Below, one piece after another: positions 34,119 to 44,164 of a stretch of DNA of 64,000 bases; within the stretch, counting starts at the first letter, position 1; each line of letters opens with the position of its first letter. The translations under genes and the position numbers were made by a program. This DNA comes from Fen-1245 sp963835535 (lineage in GTDB: Bacteria; Gemmatimonadota; Gemmatimonadetes; Gemmatimonadales; JACORV01): contig CAWIFL010000002.1 of assembly GCA_963835535.1 (NCBI GenBank), positions 124,001-188,000 on the forward strand, written 5' to 3'. The notes below the pieces were generated by a model. That model did no database searches. It had not been told where the DNA came from and worked only from the letters and a program-made list of their open reading frames with translations.

Positions 34119-34604
34119 ATGTTCGTTCTCGTCCGCACCGTCACGTACGCCGCCCTGTTCATCGCCTTCGTCCTGCTGTACCTGCCGGCGCGCGTCCTCG
34201 ATTGGGCGGGCGTCGGCCGGCCCGCGGCCTTCGGGGCGCCGCAGGTCCTCGCGCTCGCGGTGGGGGCCGTCGGGGCGGCGATCGCGCTCTGGTGCGTCTT
34301 CACGTTCGCTTTCGTGGGACGCGGTACCCCGGCGCCGTTCGATCCGCCGCGCCGGCTCGTCGTGCGGGGGCCGTATCGGCGCGTACGCAACCCGATGTAC
34401 CTCGGCGCCGCCGTGGCGCTCGGTGCCGCGGCGCTCTACTACCAGTCGCTCGCGCTCCTGGCCTTCACGGCCGGCTTCCTCCTGGTGACGCACTTGTTCG
34501 TGATCGGGTACGAGGAGCCGGCGCTGCGCAGGACCTTCGGCGAGCAGTACGACGCGTACTGCCGGGACGTGCGGCGGTGGTTGCCCAGGCTAGTTCCGCG
34601 CTGA
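34119..34604 (+). CDS. Isoprenylcysteine carboxyl methyltransferase-family membrane protein
   Basis: The product has 161 residues with four membrane helices. The signature is LVVRGPYRRVRNPMYLG followed by HLFVIGYEEPALRRTFGEQYDAYCRDV, typical of the PEMT/ICMT family of integral membrane methyltransferases. Substrate unknown in bacteria of this type. Confidence 0.87.
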   Translation: MFVLVRTVTYAALFIAFVLLYLPARVLDWAGVGRPAAFGAPQVLALAVGAVGAAIALWCVFTFAFVGRGTPAPFDPPRRLVVRGPYRRVRNPMYLGAAVALGAAALYYQSLALLAFTAGFLLVTHLFVIGYEEPALRRTFGEQYDAYCRDVRRWLPRLVPR

Positions 34605-34730
34605 CCGTCGGTGTGTTCGCGCTCCTTCTCCCGAGGTGGCGTGAGGATGCGGCCCCCGGATGCGGGGGCAGGGCCCCTAGGCGCTGTTCGGGTTGCCGCC
34701 GGCGCGCGGGCGGGACCATCTTACGCTCCC

Positions 34731-35000
34731 ATGGCCATCACCTTCGAACCTGACGTGCGGAAGCAGGCGGTCGCCTCGATCCGCCGGTATGTCGCCGAGA
34801 GCTGGGACCTGGATGTCGGGGACCTCAAGGCGGGCCTGCTCCTCGATTATTTCCTGAAGGAAATCGGCCCATCGGTATACAATCGGGCGATCGGCGACGC
34901 CCAGGTGTACTTCCGGGATCGGGTCGTGGATCTGGAAGCGACCTGCTTCGAGAAGGAGTTCGGGTTCTGGCCGCCGGCGTCGCAGCGCAAGCGCGAGTAG
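34731..35000 (+). CDS. DUF2164-family protein
   Basis: The product has 89 residues from ATG 34731. It matches DUF2164 in length and pattern: VRKQAVASIRRYVAESWDLDVGDLKAGLLLDYFLKEIGP, then YNRAIGDAQVYFRDRV. Small, soluble and helical; function unknown. The 126 bases upstream show nothing clear. Confidence 0.88.
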   Translation: MAITFEPDVRKQAVASIRRYVAESWDLDVGDLKAGLLLDYFLKEIGPSVYNRAIGDAQVYFRDRVVDLEATCFEKEFGFWPPASQRKRE

Positions 35001-35063
35001 CGCGGCCGGTGCAACCTTCCTACCGCCGACTCGAAGCGCCGCGCGCCGCGACGCGGTCCTGAC

Positions 35064-35729
35064 GTGCGCGTCGTCCTCTTCGGGGCCACCGGGATGGTCG
35101 GGGCGGGCGCGCTGCTCGAGTGCCTCGACGACGCGCGGGTGGACTCGGTGCTCGCGGTCGTGCGCCGCCCCACGGGCCTCGCGCACCCGAAGCTCACCGA
35201 GGCCGTGCATGCCGACTTCTTCGACTACGACGGCCTGCGCGCACAGTTCGCGGAGTGCGACGCGTGCTTCTTTTGTCTCGGCGTGTCGTCGGCGGGGATG
35301 GACGAAGCCGCCTACCATCGTCAGACGTACGATCTGACGCTCGCGGCGGCCCGGGTGCTGGTCGCGGCCAACCCGCGCATGACCTTCTGCTACGTATCCG
35401 GCCAGGGCACCGACAGCACGGAGCGCGGACGCTCGATGTGGGCGCGGGTCAAGGGGAAGACGGAGAACGCATTGCTCGCCCTGCCGTTCAAGGCCGCGTA
35501 CATGCTGCGCCCCGGATTCATCCAGCCGCTCCGGGGCGTGCGATCGCGGACGAGGCTCTACCAGGCCTTCTACTCGGCGCTCGGATTCCTCCTCCCCGTT
35601 CTGCGGCGGCTGGCGCCGGACCAGATCACGACCACGGTGAACGTGGGGCGCGCGCTGATCCGGCTGGCTGCCGAGGGCGATGGGAAGCGGATCCTCCTGG
35701 CGGCCGACATCAACCGGCTGGCGGCGTGA
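35064..35729 (+). CDS. NAD(P)H-binding SDR-like epimerase
   Basis: The product has 221 residues. VVLFGATGMVGAGALLECL is the GxxGxxG nucleotide site. CDACFFCLGVSSAG, FCYVSGQGTDSTE and a KGKTENAL helix follow, as in the short Rossmann proteins related to HTATIP2/YtfG. Electron-transfer or scaffold roles are both known for this group. It overlaps the next gene by 4 nt. Confidence 0.85.
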   Translation: MRVVLFGATGMVGAGALLECLDDARVDSVLAVVRRPTGLAHPKLTEAVHADFFDYDGLRAQFAECDACFFCLGVSSAGMDEAAYHRQTYDLTLAAARVLVAANPRMTFCYVSGQGTDSTERGRSMWARVKGKTENALLALPFKAAYMLRPGFIQPLRGVRSRTRLYQAFYSALGFLLPVLRRLAPDQITTTVNVGRALIRLAAEGDGKRILLAADINRLAA

Positions 35730-36238
35730 GCGCGCCGATTCCAAGGGGCGCGCCGGAGCCTCCCACCGGCCTGGCGCGCGCGCCGGACGGGGCGCTGCGC
35801 GTCATCGCCGTGTACAAGTTCTGCAAGACGGTGCTGATGACGGCGATCGGGCTCGGCACGCTGCGGCTCCTCAACCCCAGTGTGGCGGCGTGGGCCGACC
35901 GGTGGGCTGCCGCGCTCGCGCTGCGCCACGACCGCAGGCTGCTGAGTCAGTTCTTCGCCCTCGTGAGCGGGCTGAGTCCGCGCCGACTGCACGAGCTGGC
36001 CATCGGCGCCTTCACGATCGCGCTGCTGTTCCTCACGGAGGGCGTCGGGCTCTGGCTGGGGAAGCGGTGGGCGGCGTACCTGACGGTGGTCGCGACGTCC
36101 GTGTTCGTGCCGTTCGAGATCGTGGAGCTCGCGCGGCGCGTCACGGTGACGCGCTCGGCGGCGCTGCTGATCAACCTGGCCGTCGTGGCGTTCCTGATCT
36201 ATCGCCTGCGCCGCTCCGAAGCGATGCGCGCGGCCTAG
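35726..36238 (+). CDS. DUF2127-family membrane protein
   Basis: The product has 170 residues from GTG 35726. Four hydrophobic helices (ALRVIAVYKFCKTVLMTAIGLG; LHELAIGAFTIALLFLTEGVGL; YLTVVATSVFVPFEIVEL; AALLINLAVVAFLIY) with the DUF2127 pattern. Function unknown. Confidence 0.8.
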   Translation: MSAPIPRGAPEPPTGLARAPDGALRVIAVYKFCKTVLMTAIGLGTLRLLNPSVAAWADRWAAALALRHDRRLLSQFFALVSGLSPRRLHELAIGAFTIALLFLTEGVGLWLGKRWAAYLTVVATSVFVPFEIVELARRVTVTRSAALLINLAVVAFLIYRLRRSEAMRAA

Positions 36239-36251
36239 GCCGCGCGCGAGC

Positions 36252-36650
36252 TCACCCGTCGGGCCCACCCGCCCGCGTACCCATCATCAGCAGAAACGCG
36301 GCGTAGAACGCCGCGATCGCGGCGACGGTCCCGATCGTGGCGGCTGCCGCGCGCACGGCCAGGAGTGCCTGCTTCCGCCCCGTGGCCGGTATGGTGCCCG
36401 CCCCGAGCACCCGCAGGCGTTGCGTGGCCAGCCCCCAGACGCCGAGCGCGGAGACGCTGACGAACGGCATCGCGAGCAGCCACAGACGGGGGAGGAAGAC
36501 GGCCAGGCCCGCGGCGTCGAGCCAGCCCACGATCGCCCAGGCGGCGAGCAGTCGCCCGTCGGCGCGGCCCGCCCAGCGGGCGAGCGCCAGATACACGTTC
36601 TCGGCAGGGTGGGACGGCGAAGCGGTGACGACCGGCATCGGAGCGCTCAT
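36252..36650 (-). CDS. Small membrane protein of unknown function
   Basis: The product has 132 residues on the complementary strand with three hydrophobic segments (LLAAWAIVGWLDAAGLAVFL; LLAMPFVSVSALGVWGLA; AATIGTVAAIAAFYAAFLLM). No recognised family. It lies between two forward genes, so it has its own promoter in the 170 bases before 36818. Confidence 0.6.
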   Translation of the reverse strand: MSAPMPVVTASPSHPAENVYLALARWAGRADGRLLAAWAIVGWLDAAGLAVFLPRLWLLAMPFVSVSALGVWGLATQRLRVLGAGTIPATGRKQALLAVRAAAATIGTVAAIAAFYAAFLLMMGTRAGGPDG

Positions 36651-36817
36651 CGTGGAGCCTCCCGGCTGGCGGTGACACCAGTTAACCTATCGTACCGCGT
36701 AGCCGCGGTCCAGCGTTCACCTGCTGCCAGGGAGCCCACACGCCCACCAAACTCCCGTCCACCGTTTCGGCGTTTCTGGCCGCGCAGCCGGCCCGGCGCC
36801 GCGCCGATCTGGAACGC

Positions 36818-37186
36818 GTGCTGGCCGTGGTTCGTGGGCACGTGCCCGCCGGGTACGAGGAGGCCATGGTGAAGGGCATGGTCGTCTGGCAGGTGCCCCT
36901 CGAACGCTACCCCGACACGTACAACGGGCACGCGCTCTGGTACGCCGCGCTGGCGGCGCAGAAGAACTACTGCTCGCTCTATCTGATGAACGCCTACGGC
37001 GATCCCGCGCTGGCCCGCCGGCTGAAGGACGGTTTCAAGGCGGCCGGCAAGAAGCTCGACATGGGCAAGTCGTGCGTTCACTTCAAGGCGGCGGACGACC
37101 TCGCGCTGGACGCGGTCGGCGCAGTGATTGCGAGCACGCCGCTCGAGCGGTGGATCGCGGCCGCGAAGGCGGTCCGCCGGCGCTGA
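36818..37186 (+). CDS. DUF1801 (YdhG-like) protein, start unresolved
   Basis: From GTG 36818 the product has 122 residues: EEAMVKGMVVWQVPLE, NGHALWYAALAAQKNYCSLYL and LDMGKSCVHFKAADDL are the DUF1801 pattern. The reading continues upstream without a stop to about 36686 with family-like residues (PSTVSAFLAAQPARRRADLERV), but has no ATG, GTG or TTG. The true start is therefore non-canonical or a sequence error hides it. Function unknown. Confidence 0.72.
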   Translation: MLAVVRGHVPAGYEEAMVKGMVVWQVPLERYPDTYNGHALWYAALAAQKNYCSLYLMNAYGDPALARRLKDGFKAAGKKLDMGKSCVHFKAADDLALDAVGAVIASTPLERWIAAAKAVRRR

Positions 37187-37193
37187 GCCGCCG

Positions 37194-39239
37194 CTACTTC
37201 CCCAGCGAGATCCCCACGAACATCTCGCGCTCCGCCGCCGGCTGATACGAGTTCCCGTCGGGGTCGGGCTCGGTGTACCCCATGTACTGCACGGCGAAAA
37301 TGTTCCGCACCTCGGCGGTGATCGCCATCCGCGTCCCGCTCAGCACCACCCGCCAGGCGATCCGCGCGTGGAGGAGCGTGTAGCCTGCGACCGACGCCAC
37401 GTTGCTGGGGTCCACGTACCAGCGGCTCACCGTCTCGCTGGTCACGCCGAGCGTCGCGGGGCCGATGGTGTACGCGCCGTCGGCGACGAGCCGGTGCTCC
37501 GGTGAGTTGGGCAGCCAGTGCCCCTGGACGTCGCCGTAGGCGCTCTGCGAGTTCGTGTACTTGAAGTCCGACCAGGTGTAGGCGACCTGGACCAGCAGCG
37601 GAGAGACCGGCGCCCACGCGGCCGAGGTCTCGACGCCGAACCGCCGGCTGGAGCCCGCATTGCGATAGAACGTCTCGAGGGGCCGGCTCGCCACGCGGTA
37701 CCGGTCGAAGTCGTTCGCCGTGTTGAGATGGAAGGCGCCGATATCGAAGACGACGGTGCCCACGGCGCCGCGCGCCCCCACCTCCTCGCCGAGCGACGTC
37801 GCCGCCTTGAGGCTCTCGTTGAACCCGCCGATGTGATCCGGGTTCGCGGCCAGCTCCTCCGTGGCCGGAGGGAGGAAGCCCTGGCCGACGTTGCCGTAGA
37901 AGCTCAGCGCCGGAGTCGGGTTCCAGGTGAGGCCGCCGCGCACGGTCCAGGCCCAGAAGTTGGCGTTGCCCGAAAGGTCCACGCCGCCCGACTTGAGATG
38001 GTCGGTGAGCTTGTTCCCTATGTAGTCGTACCGGACGTTCAGCATCACGCCCCACTGCCGGCTCAGGTCGATCCGGTCCAGCGCGAACACGCCGGCGCCC
38101 GACTGGCTGAACGTCTGGTCGCTGAGGAGGGTGTCGCCTTCGACCGCGCCGCCGAGGTTCGGGTGCGTGTAGTCGTCTATCGTCTGCCACTTCACGTCGG
38201 TGCCGACGCTCACGTGATGCCGCAGGGCACCGGTCGCTCGCTCGACGGTGTACTGCAGCGTCGCGCCGGGCGAATCCATGGAGCGGTGGTCCACCGACGA
38301 GGGGACCGATTCCCTCCACGCCGTGTGGCGCAGGAAGACGTCGCCGGAGATGCTCTGCGCCCCACCGAGATCCCACTGGCCCACGATGCCGCCGACCACG
38401 CGCTTCGTATCCTGGTACTCGTTGTAGGTAAGCGCATCGGGGTTCGCCATTCGCCGGTCCTGGGCGAGCCAGGTCAGGTTCAACCCCTCGGCGTTCTGGT
38501 TGAAGTAGGTCGTGTAGCCGAGGATCGGCGTCAGGTGCAGCGACGGCGACGGGCTCCAGTGGGCCTTCGCGTAGAGGTTGTCGCCGTTGAAGGCGGTGTG
38601 CACGCGATAACCGTCCCCGGTGTTGTGTGTGTACGACATGCGGTAGTTGACGTCACCCAGCGTCCCGCCCAGCTCCGCGGACCCGCGCCAGAAGCCGTTG
38701 GAGCCGTAGGTGCTCGACAGGTCGCCGCGCGCCGGCGAGAGCGCGCCGTCGGCCGTCGTAACGTTGATGATGCCCGCCGAAGAGCCCCCGCCGTAGAGCG
38801 ACCCGGCGGGCCCGCGCTGCACTTCGACCTGGCTCACGGTGGGCCAGTCGATGTCGTACAGGTCCGGCGCGAAGCCCGTGGGATCGTTCAGGGGCAGCCC
38901 GTCCAGGAGAATGCCGATGCCGCGAATGCCGGTCTCGGCGAGAATGCCCTGGCCGCGCATTTCGAGGTGGACGCGCTTCCCGTCCGCCTGGTTCTCGACG
39001 CGCACGCCGGGCACGAGCATCATCGCCTCGTCCACCGCGATGCCGCGCGGCAGATCGAGCTGCTCGGCTCCGATGACTTTGGTTGCCGCGGGGTCCTCGG
39101 TCAGCGGGAGGGCGAGGCGCGGAGCCGTGACGACGATCGCCGGCAATACCACCGTGTCGCGGCGGGCTGGTGTGTCTTGGGCGGCCGCGGGTCGCGGCAG
39201 CAGGAACAGCATGAGCGGAAGGACGGGCGTCAGTTTCAT
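37194..39239 (-). CDS. TonB-dependent outer-membrane receptor
   Basis: The product has 681 residues on the complementary strand. A signal peptide (MKLTPVLPLMLFLLPRPAAA) is followed by a TonB-box-like start. The plug domain (about 45-160) has VIGAEQLDLPRGIAVDEAMMLVPGVRV, IGILLDGLPLNDPTGF and VQRGPAGSLYGGGSSAGIINVTT. The rest is a 22-strand barrel ending in FVGISLGK. It imports a siderophore, vitamin or metal complex; no substrate clue is adjacent. It is divergent from the HAD gene over 127 bases. Confidence 0.92.
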   Translation of the reverse strand: MKLTPVLPLMLFLLPRPAAAQDTPARRDTVVLPAIVVTAPRLALPLTEDPAATKVIGAEQLDLPRGIAVDEAMMLVPGVRVENQADGKRVHLEMRGQGILAETGIRGIGILLDGLPLNDPTGFAPDLYDIDWPTVSQVEVQRGPAGSLYGGGSSAGIINVTTADGALSPARGDLSSTYGSNGFWRGSAELGGTLGDVNYRMSYTHNTGDGYRVHTAFNGDNLYAKAHWSPSPSLHLTPILGYTTYFNQNAEGLNLTWLAQDRRMANPDALTYNEYQDTKRVVGGIVGQWDLGGAQSISGDVFLRHTAWRESVPSSVDHRSMDSPGATLQYTVERATGALRHHVSVGTDVKWQTIDDYTHPNLGGAVEGDTLLSDQTFSQSGAGVFALDRIDLSRQWGVMLNVRYDYIGNKLTDHLKSGGVDLSGNANFWAWTVRGGLTWNPTPALSFYGNVGQGFLPPATEELAANPDHIGGFNESLKAATSLGEEVGARGAVGTVVFDIGAFHLNTANDFDRYRVASRPLETFYRNAGSSRRFGVETSAAWAPVSPLLVQVAYTWSDFKYTNSQSAYGDVQGHWLPNSPEHRLVADGAYTIGPATLGVTSETVSRWYVDPSNVASVAGYTLLHARIAWRVVLSGTRMAITAEVRNIFAVQYMGYTEPDPDGNSYQPAAEREMFVGISLGK

Positions 39240-39366
39240 GTCCGCAATATTCCGCGTAAGCGGCGTGGGAAAAAGGCAGCGTGCAGTCGGGTTTGTCGGC
39301 CGCCCATTGAGCGTGGGACACGGTCAGGGTGTGGACAGCGTTGCGCTGCCGTGTTCAGGTTTCGGA

Positions 39367-40011
39367 ATGGAATTCCGAGCGACGGCACTGCTGTTCGACC
39401 TCGACGGAGTCCTGGTGGACTCACGCGCGGTGGTGGAGCGCACCTGGCGGCGCTGGGCGGCCAGGCACGGGCTCGATGCCGGACCACTGCTGGCCGTGGC
39501 CCACGGGCGCCGGGTCAGCGACACCCTGAAGGCCGTCCTGCCTCACCTCGATCCGGCGCCCGAGGTCGCGTGGCTCGACGCCGCCGAGTTGGAGGACCTC
39601 GAGGGCGTGGTGGCGGTGCCGGGGGCGGCGGCGCTGCTCGAGTCGCTGCCAGACCGACGGTGGGCAGTCGTCACCTCCTGCAGCCGGGAGCTGGCGGCGC
39701 GGCGGCTCGCGCACGCCGGGCTCGCGCTGCCGCCGTTGCTCGTCACCAGCGAGGACGTGACGCGGGGCAAGCCCGCCCCCGATGGCTATCTCCTCGGTGC
39801 CCGCCGGTGCGGGGCCGCGCCGGCCGCATGCCTTGTGTTCGAGGATGCGCCTCCCGGCATCGCCGCGGCTCGTGCCGCCGGCTGCCCGGTCGTCGCACTC
39901 GGCACGACGCATGCGCCGGCACAGCTGGGCGGCGCCGAGGCGGTCGTGCCGGACCTCCGATCCGTTACGGTGCTGTCGGGCACCGCAGGACTCGTCGTCA
40001 GTATCGCCTGA
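39367..40011 (+). CDS. HAD-superfamily sugar phosphatase-like hydrolase
   Basis: The product has 214 residues from ATG 39367. HAD motifs: LLFDLDGVLVDS (nucleophile and acid/base Asp), VVTSCS (motif II), RGKPAPDGYLLGARR (Lys) and VFEDAPPGIAAARAAG (acidic motif IV). The cap is of the small helical type. It resembles the YfbT/GPP sugar phosphatase branch; substrate uncertain. Confidence 0.88.
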   Translation: MEFRATALLFDLDGVLVDSRAVVERTWRRWAARHGLDAGPLLAVAHGRRVSDTLKAVLPHLDPAPEVAWLDAAELEDLEGVVAVPGAAALLESLPDRRWAVVTSCSRELAARRLAHAGLALPPLLVTSEDVTRGKPAPDGYLLGARRCGAAPAACLVFEDAPPGIAAARAAGCPVVALGTTHAPAQLGGAEAVVPDLRSVTVLSGTAGLVVSIA

Positions 40012-40060
40012 TGCCGCCCTCGCCTGTGCGCCGCGGCGACCTTCGGTTACTGTTCGCGCC

Positions 40061-41029
40061 ATGATGCCACTCCGCTCGCTCGGTCGCTCGCCGGTCCGGA
40101 TCACCCCCGTCGGGCTTGGCTGCTGGCAGTTCTCTGAAGGCGGGGGCCTTGGCGGCAGCTATTGGCCGACACTGCCGGTGGACCTGGAGAACCGGATCGT
40201 CGCCGTCTCGCTCGCGGCCGGCATCAACTGGTTCGACACGGCGGAGGCCTACGGCGCCGGGCGCTCGGAGGCGGCGCTGTCGCGAGCCCTCCTCGCCGCG
40301 GGCAGGAAGAACGGCGACGTGGTCGTCGCGACGAAATGGTTGCCGTTGCTGCGTGGGGCCGGGAGCATCAGGGCGACCATCGCGACACGCCGGGAACGGC
40401 TTGCGCCGTTCGACATTGATCTCTACCAGGTGCACCAGCCCATCGCCTTCGCCACGACGGCCGCGCAGATGAATGCGATGGCGGATCTGGTGGAAGCCGG
40501 CGCCATCCGCACGGTTGGCGTGAGCAACTTCTCGGCCCGCCGGATGCGCATGGCGCACGCGGCGCTGGCGGCCCGGAGCCTCCCGCTGGTGTCCAATCAG
40601 GTGCGGTACAGCCTCCTGTATCGCGGGATCGAGACGAACGGGGTGCTCGACGCTGCCCGGGAGCTGGGCATCACGATCATCGCCTACTCGCCGCTCGCCC
40701 AGGGAATCCTGTCCGGGAAGTTCCACAGGGATTCAAGTCTCATCCGGGCGCGGAGCGGGCCGCGTAAGTGGATGCCGTCCTTCCGCCGCAGCGGCCTGGA
40801 GCGGAGCCGCCCACTGGTCGCGGCGCTCGAAGAGATCGCGGCTGCCCACGGCGCCACGCCGTCGCAGGTGGCGCTGAACTGGCTCGCGAACGCCCACGGC
40901 GAAACTGTGGTCGTGATTCCGGGCGCCACCTCCGTGGCCCAGGCCGAAGACAACGGCCGCTGCCTCGGCTTCACGCTCACCGAAGCGGAATCCCGGCGCC
41001 TCGACGAGCTGTCCCGGCAATTCCGGTAA
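40061..41029 (+). CDS. Aldo/keto reductase
   Basis: The product has 322 residues from ATG 40061 (a second ATG follows directly). It is a TIM barrel with NWFDTAEAYGAGRSEAALSRAL (Asp and Tyr of the tetrad), VVVATKWLP (Lys), LYQVHQP (His), GVSNFSARRM and YSPLAQGILSGK. NADPH-dependent; substrate unknown. Confidence 0.9.
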   Translation: MMPLRSLGRSPVRITPVGLGCWQFSEGGGLGGSYWPTLPVDLENRIVAVSLAAGINWFDTAEAYGAGRSEAALSRALLAAGRKNGDVVVATKWLPLLRGAGSIRATIATRRERLAPFDIDLYQVHQPIAFATTAAQMNAMADLVEAGAIRTVGVSNFSARRMRMAHAALAARSLPLVSNQVRYSLLYRGIETNGVLDAARELGITIIAYSPLAQGILSGKFHRDSSLIRARSGPRKWMPSFRRSGLERSRPLVAALEEIAAAHGATPSQVALNWLANAHGETVVVIPGATSVAQAEDNGRCLGFTLTEAESRRLDELSRQFR

Positions 41030-41111
41030 CTGCGGCAGGGATAGGGCGGAGGTACCCTAACGGCCGACTGACGCCGGTTCCCATATTGGGGCCGCCCTCA
41101 CGGGAGGCTCC

Positions 41112-42410
41112 GTGCTGCACCTTCTGCTCGCCGCCGCGCTTGCCGTTGAGGAGCCGCAACAGCCCACGCCGCCACCCCCACCGGACACGACCCAGGGGGC
41201 GCTCCGGGTCTACCTCGATTGCGGCCTGTGCGACCTCGACTTCCTCCGCACCGAGATGACGTTCGTGGATTGGGTGCGCGACCGGCACGACGCGCAGGTG
41301 TACCTGCTGGTGAGCACGCAGGGCACGGGCGCGGGCGGGACGGAGTACACCCTCACCTTCATCGGGCAGGAGAGGTTCGAGGCCCACGCGGACACACTGC
41401 GGTACGACGCCAGGCCCGATGCGAGCGACGACGAGGTGCGCCGCGGACTCACGCACATGATGGCGCTCGGCCTGGCCCGCTACGTCGCGCAGACACCCCT
41501 GGCGGAGGAGATCGAGGTGCGCCGCCGGCCGCCCGCGCCGGGGCAGAGTGGGGGGCCGGGGCCGGGCGTCCAGCCGCACGATCCCTGGAACTACTGGGTG
41601 TTCACGCTGAACGGCCAGCTGCAACTCCAGGGCGAGGCGTCGTACCGGTACACGTACTGGTACAACACCGTTGCGGCGAACCGGGTCACGGATGCGTGGA
41701 AGTTCAGCTTCAACCTCTCGCAGAACAGCGTCACCAACAAATCGCAGGTGACGGATACCTCCTGGTACATCAGCAAGACGTCCAGCTACTACTACACCGG
41801 GCTGGTGGTCCGGAGTCTGGGCCCGCACTGGTCGGCCGGGCTCAAGACCGGCGCGAGCTCCTCGACCACCTACAATCGAGACTGGAGAGTCTCGGCGGGG
41901 CCGGCGATCGAATACGACGTGTGGCCGTACTCGGAGTCCACGCGCCGGGTGCTGCGGATCAACTACTCGATCGGCCTCGAGCACGACAAGTACGACACCG
42001 TCACGGTCTACCAGAAGACCGCCGAGACGCTCGCCAATCACTCGCTCGAGGTGTACGTCGCGTCCGTTCAGCGGTGGGGGACCTTGAGCGTGGACCTCAC
42101 CGGCAACCAATACCTTCGCGATCTGCGGCTGTGGGACTATGGCGTGTTCGGCGGGTTCAGCCTGCATGTCGTGCGCGGGCTCTCGTTCGGCGGCTACGTG
42201 AGCTACTCTCGCATCCACGATCAGCTCTACCTGCCCGCGGCACAGGCGACGCCGTATCAGATCCTGACACACCAGGTCCAGCTACCGACGAGTTACGACT
42301 ACTCCACGTACTTCTCGCTGTCCTACACGTTCGGCTCGATCCACAACAACGTCGTCAACCCGCGGTTCGGGAACACCGGAGGCGGCAGCTCGATGACCAT
42401 CTCGTTCTGA
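41112..42410 (+). CDS. Outer-membrane beta-barrel protein of unknown function
   Basis: The product has 432 residues from GTG 41112. A short export signal and a proline-rich stretch precede a folded periplasmic part (about 30-145, VYLDCGLCDLDFLRTEMTFVDWV, YTLTFIGQERF). From about 155 alternating tyrosine- and serine-rich strands form a barrel ending in SMTISF, the usual terminal aromatic. DUF481-like appearance is weak. Possibly a homologue of proteins annotated only as hypothetical in Gemmatimonadota. Confidence 0.72.
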   Translation: MLHLLLAAALAVEEPQQPTPPPPPDTTQGALRVYLDCGLCDLDFLRTEMTFVDWVRDRHDAQVYLLVSTQGTGAGGTEYTLTFIGQERFEAHADTLRYDARPDASDDEVRRGLTHMMALGLARYVAQTPLAEEIEVRRRPPAPGQSGGPGPGVQPHDPWNYWVFTLNGQLQLQGEASYRYTYWYNTVAANRVTDAWKFSFNLSQNSVTNKSQVTDTSWYISKTSSYYYTGLVVRSLGPHWSAGLKTGASSSTTYNRDWRVSAGPAIEYDVWPYSESTRRVLRINYSIGLEHDKYDTVTVYQKTAETLANHSLEVYVASVQRWGTLSVDLTGNQYLRDLRLWDYGVFGGFSLHVVRGLSFGGYVSYSRIHDQLYLPAAQATPYQILTHQVQLPTSYDYSTYFSLSYTFGSIHNNVVNPRFGNTGGGSSMTISF

Positions 42411-42417
42411 GCGCGAA

Positions 42418-43056
42418 CTACGCGGCGGCTGTCGGGCTCCGAGCGGCCTTCGGGGCCCGAAGCAGGCCGAAGGCCTCGCGGGGGACGAAGCGCAACATCA
42501 GGAGCGCAACGACGATCAGCCCGTAGGCCGTCGGCGCGCCCAGGTCGGCCTTCACTTCCCAGACGAAGTGGATGATGCCGCCGAGCGCGGCGACGTAGAC
42601 CAGGGCGTGGAGCTGCGCCCACCGCTTCCCCAGCCGCCGCACCATCCGGCTGCTCGAGGTGATGGCGAGCGGGATCATCAGCAGGAAGCTCGCGAACCCC
42701 ACCGTGATGTAGGGCCGCTTCACGATGTCCTTCCAGATGTACCGGACCGCGAAGAACTGATCTACCCCCAGCCAGTCGAGGAAGTGCAGGCTGATGTAAC
42801 CGAAGGCGAAGAGCCCCAGCATGCGGCGGTGGCCGCCGAGCCAGTTCCAGCCCGTGAAGCGGCGCAGCGGCGTGACGGCGAGTGTGACGATGAGCAGGAT
42901 CAGGCCCGCCTGTCCCGTGCGCAGCTCGGAGGCGCGGATCGGGTCGGCGCCGAGTCGGCCGCCGAAGAGGTCCGCGAGCAGCAGCGCGAGGGGAAGCAGG
43001 CAAGCGAGGAACACGGCGACCTTCGCCGCCTTCTTCAAGGTCTTGGGGCTCGGCAC
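42418..43056 (-). CDS. msrQ: MsrQ, haem-binding membrane subunit of methionine sulfoxide reductase MsrPQ
   Basis: The product has 212 residues on the complementary strand with six membrane helices of the ferric-reductase-like fold. Histidine-bearing helices are LGLFAFGYISLHFLDW and WAQLHALVYVAALGGIIHFVWEV. It passes quinol electrons to MsrP in the periplasm. It lies 4 bases downstream of msrP in the same direction. Confidence 0.93.
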   Translation of the reverse strand: MPSPKTLKKAAKVAVFLACLLPLALLLADLFGGRLGADPIRASELRTGQAGLILLIVTLAVTPLRRFTGWNWLGGHRRMLGLFAFGYISLHFLDWLGVDQFFAVRYIWKDIVKRPYITVGFASFLLMIPLAITSSSRMVRRLGKRWAQLHALVYVAALGGIIHFVWEVKADLGAPTAYGLIVVALLMLRFVPREAFGLLRAPKAARSPTAAA

Positions 43057-43060
43057 GGCG

Positions 43061-43972
<912 letters not shown>

Positions 43973-44164
43973 GAATAGCTCCGGCGACGGGATGTTCGGA
44001 ATGGCGTTCCAACAGTAATACGATTGCGGGGCCGGCGGGTTCCCGGGCGGTGGCACCCGTGCCCGGGCCGGATCGAGCGGGCGGCGCATCGGAGGAGTCG
44101 GTCCCGGGTCGGCTTGCGTCCGGCGCGGTTTGACAGGGGCCTGGCGCGCCCGTAACGTCGCACC

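Noticed and set aside
43973..44089. Longer MsrP start at ATG 44089
   Set aside because: The extra residues are proline-rich and unlike the family, while GTG 43972 gives the typical N-terminus directly before the Tat signal.
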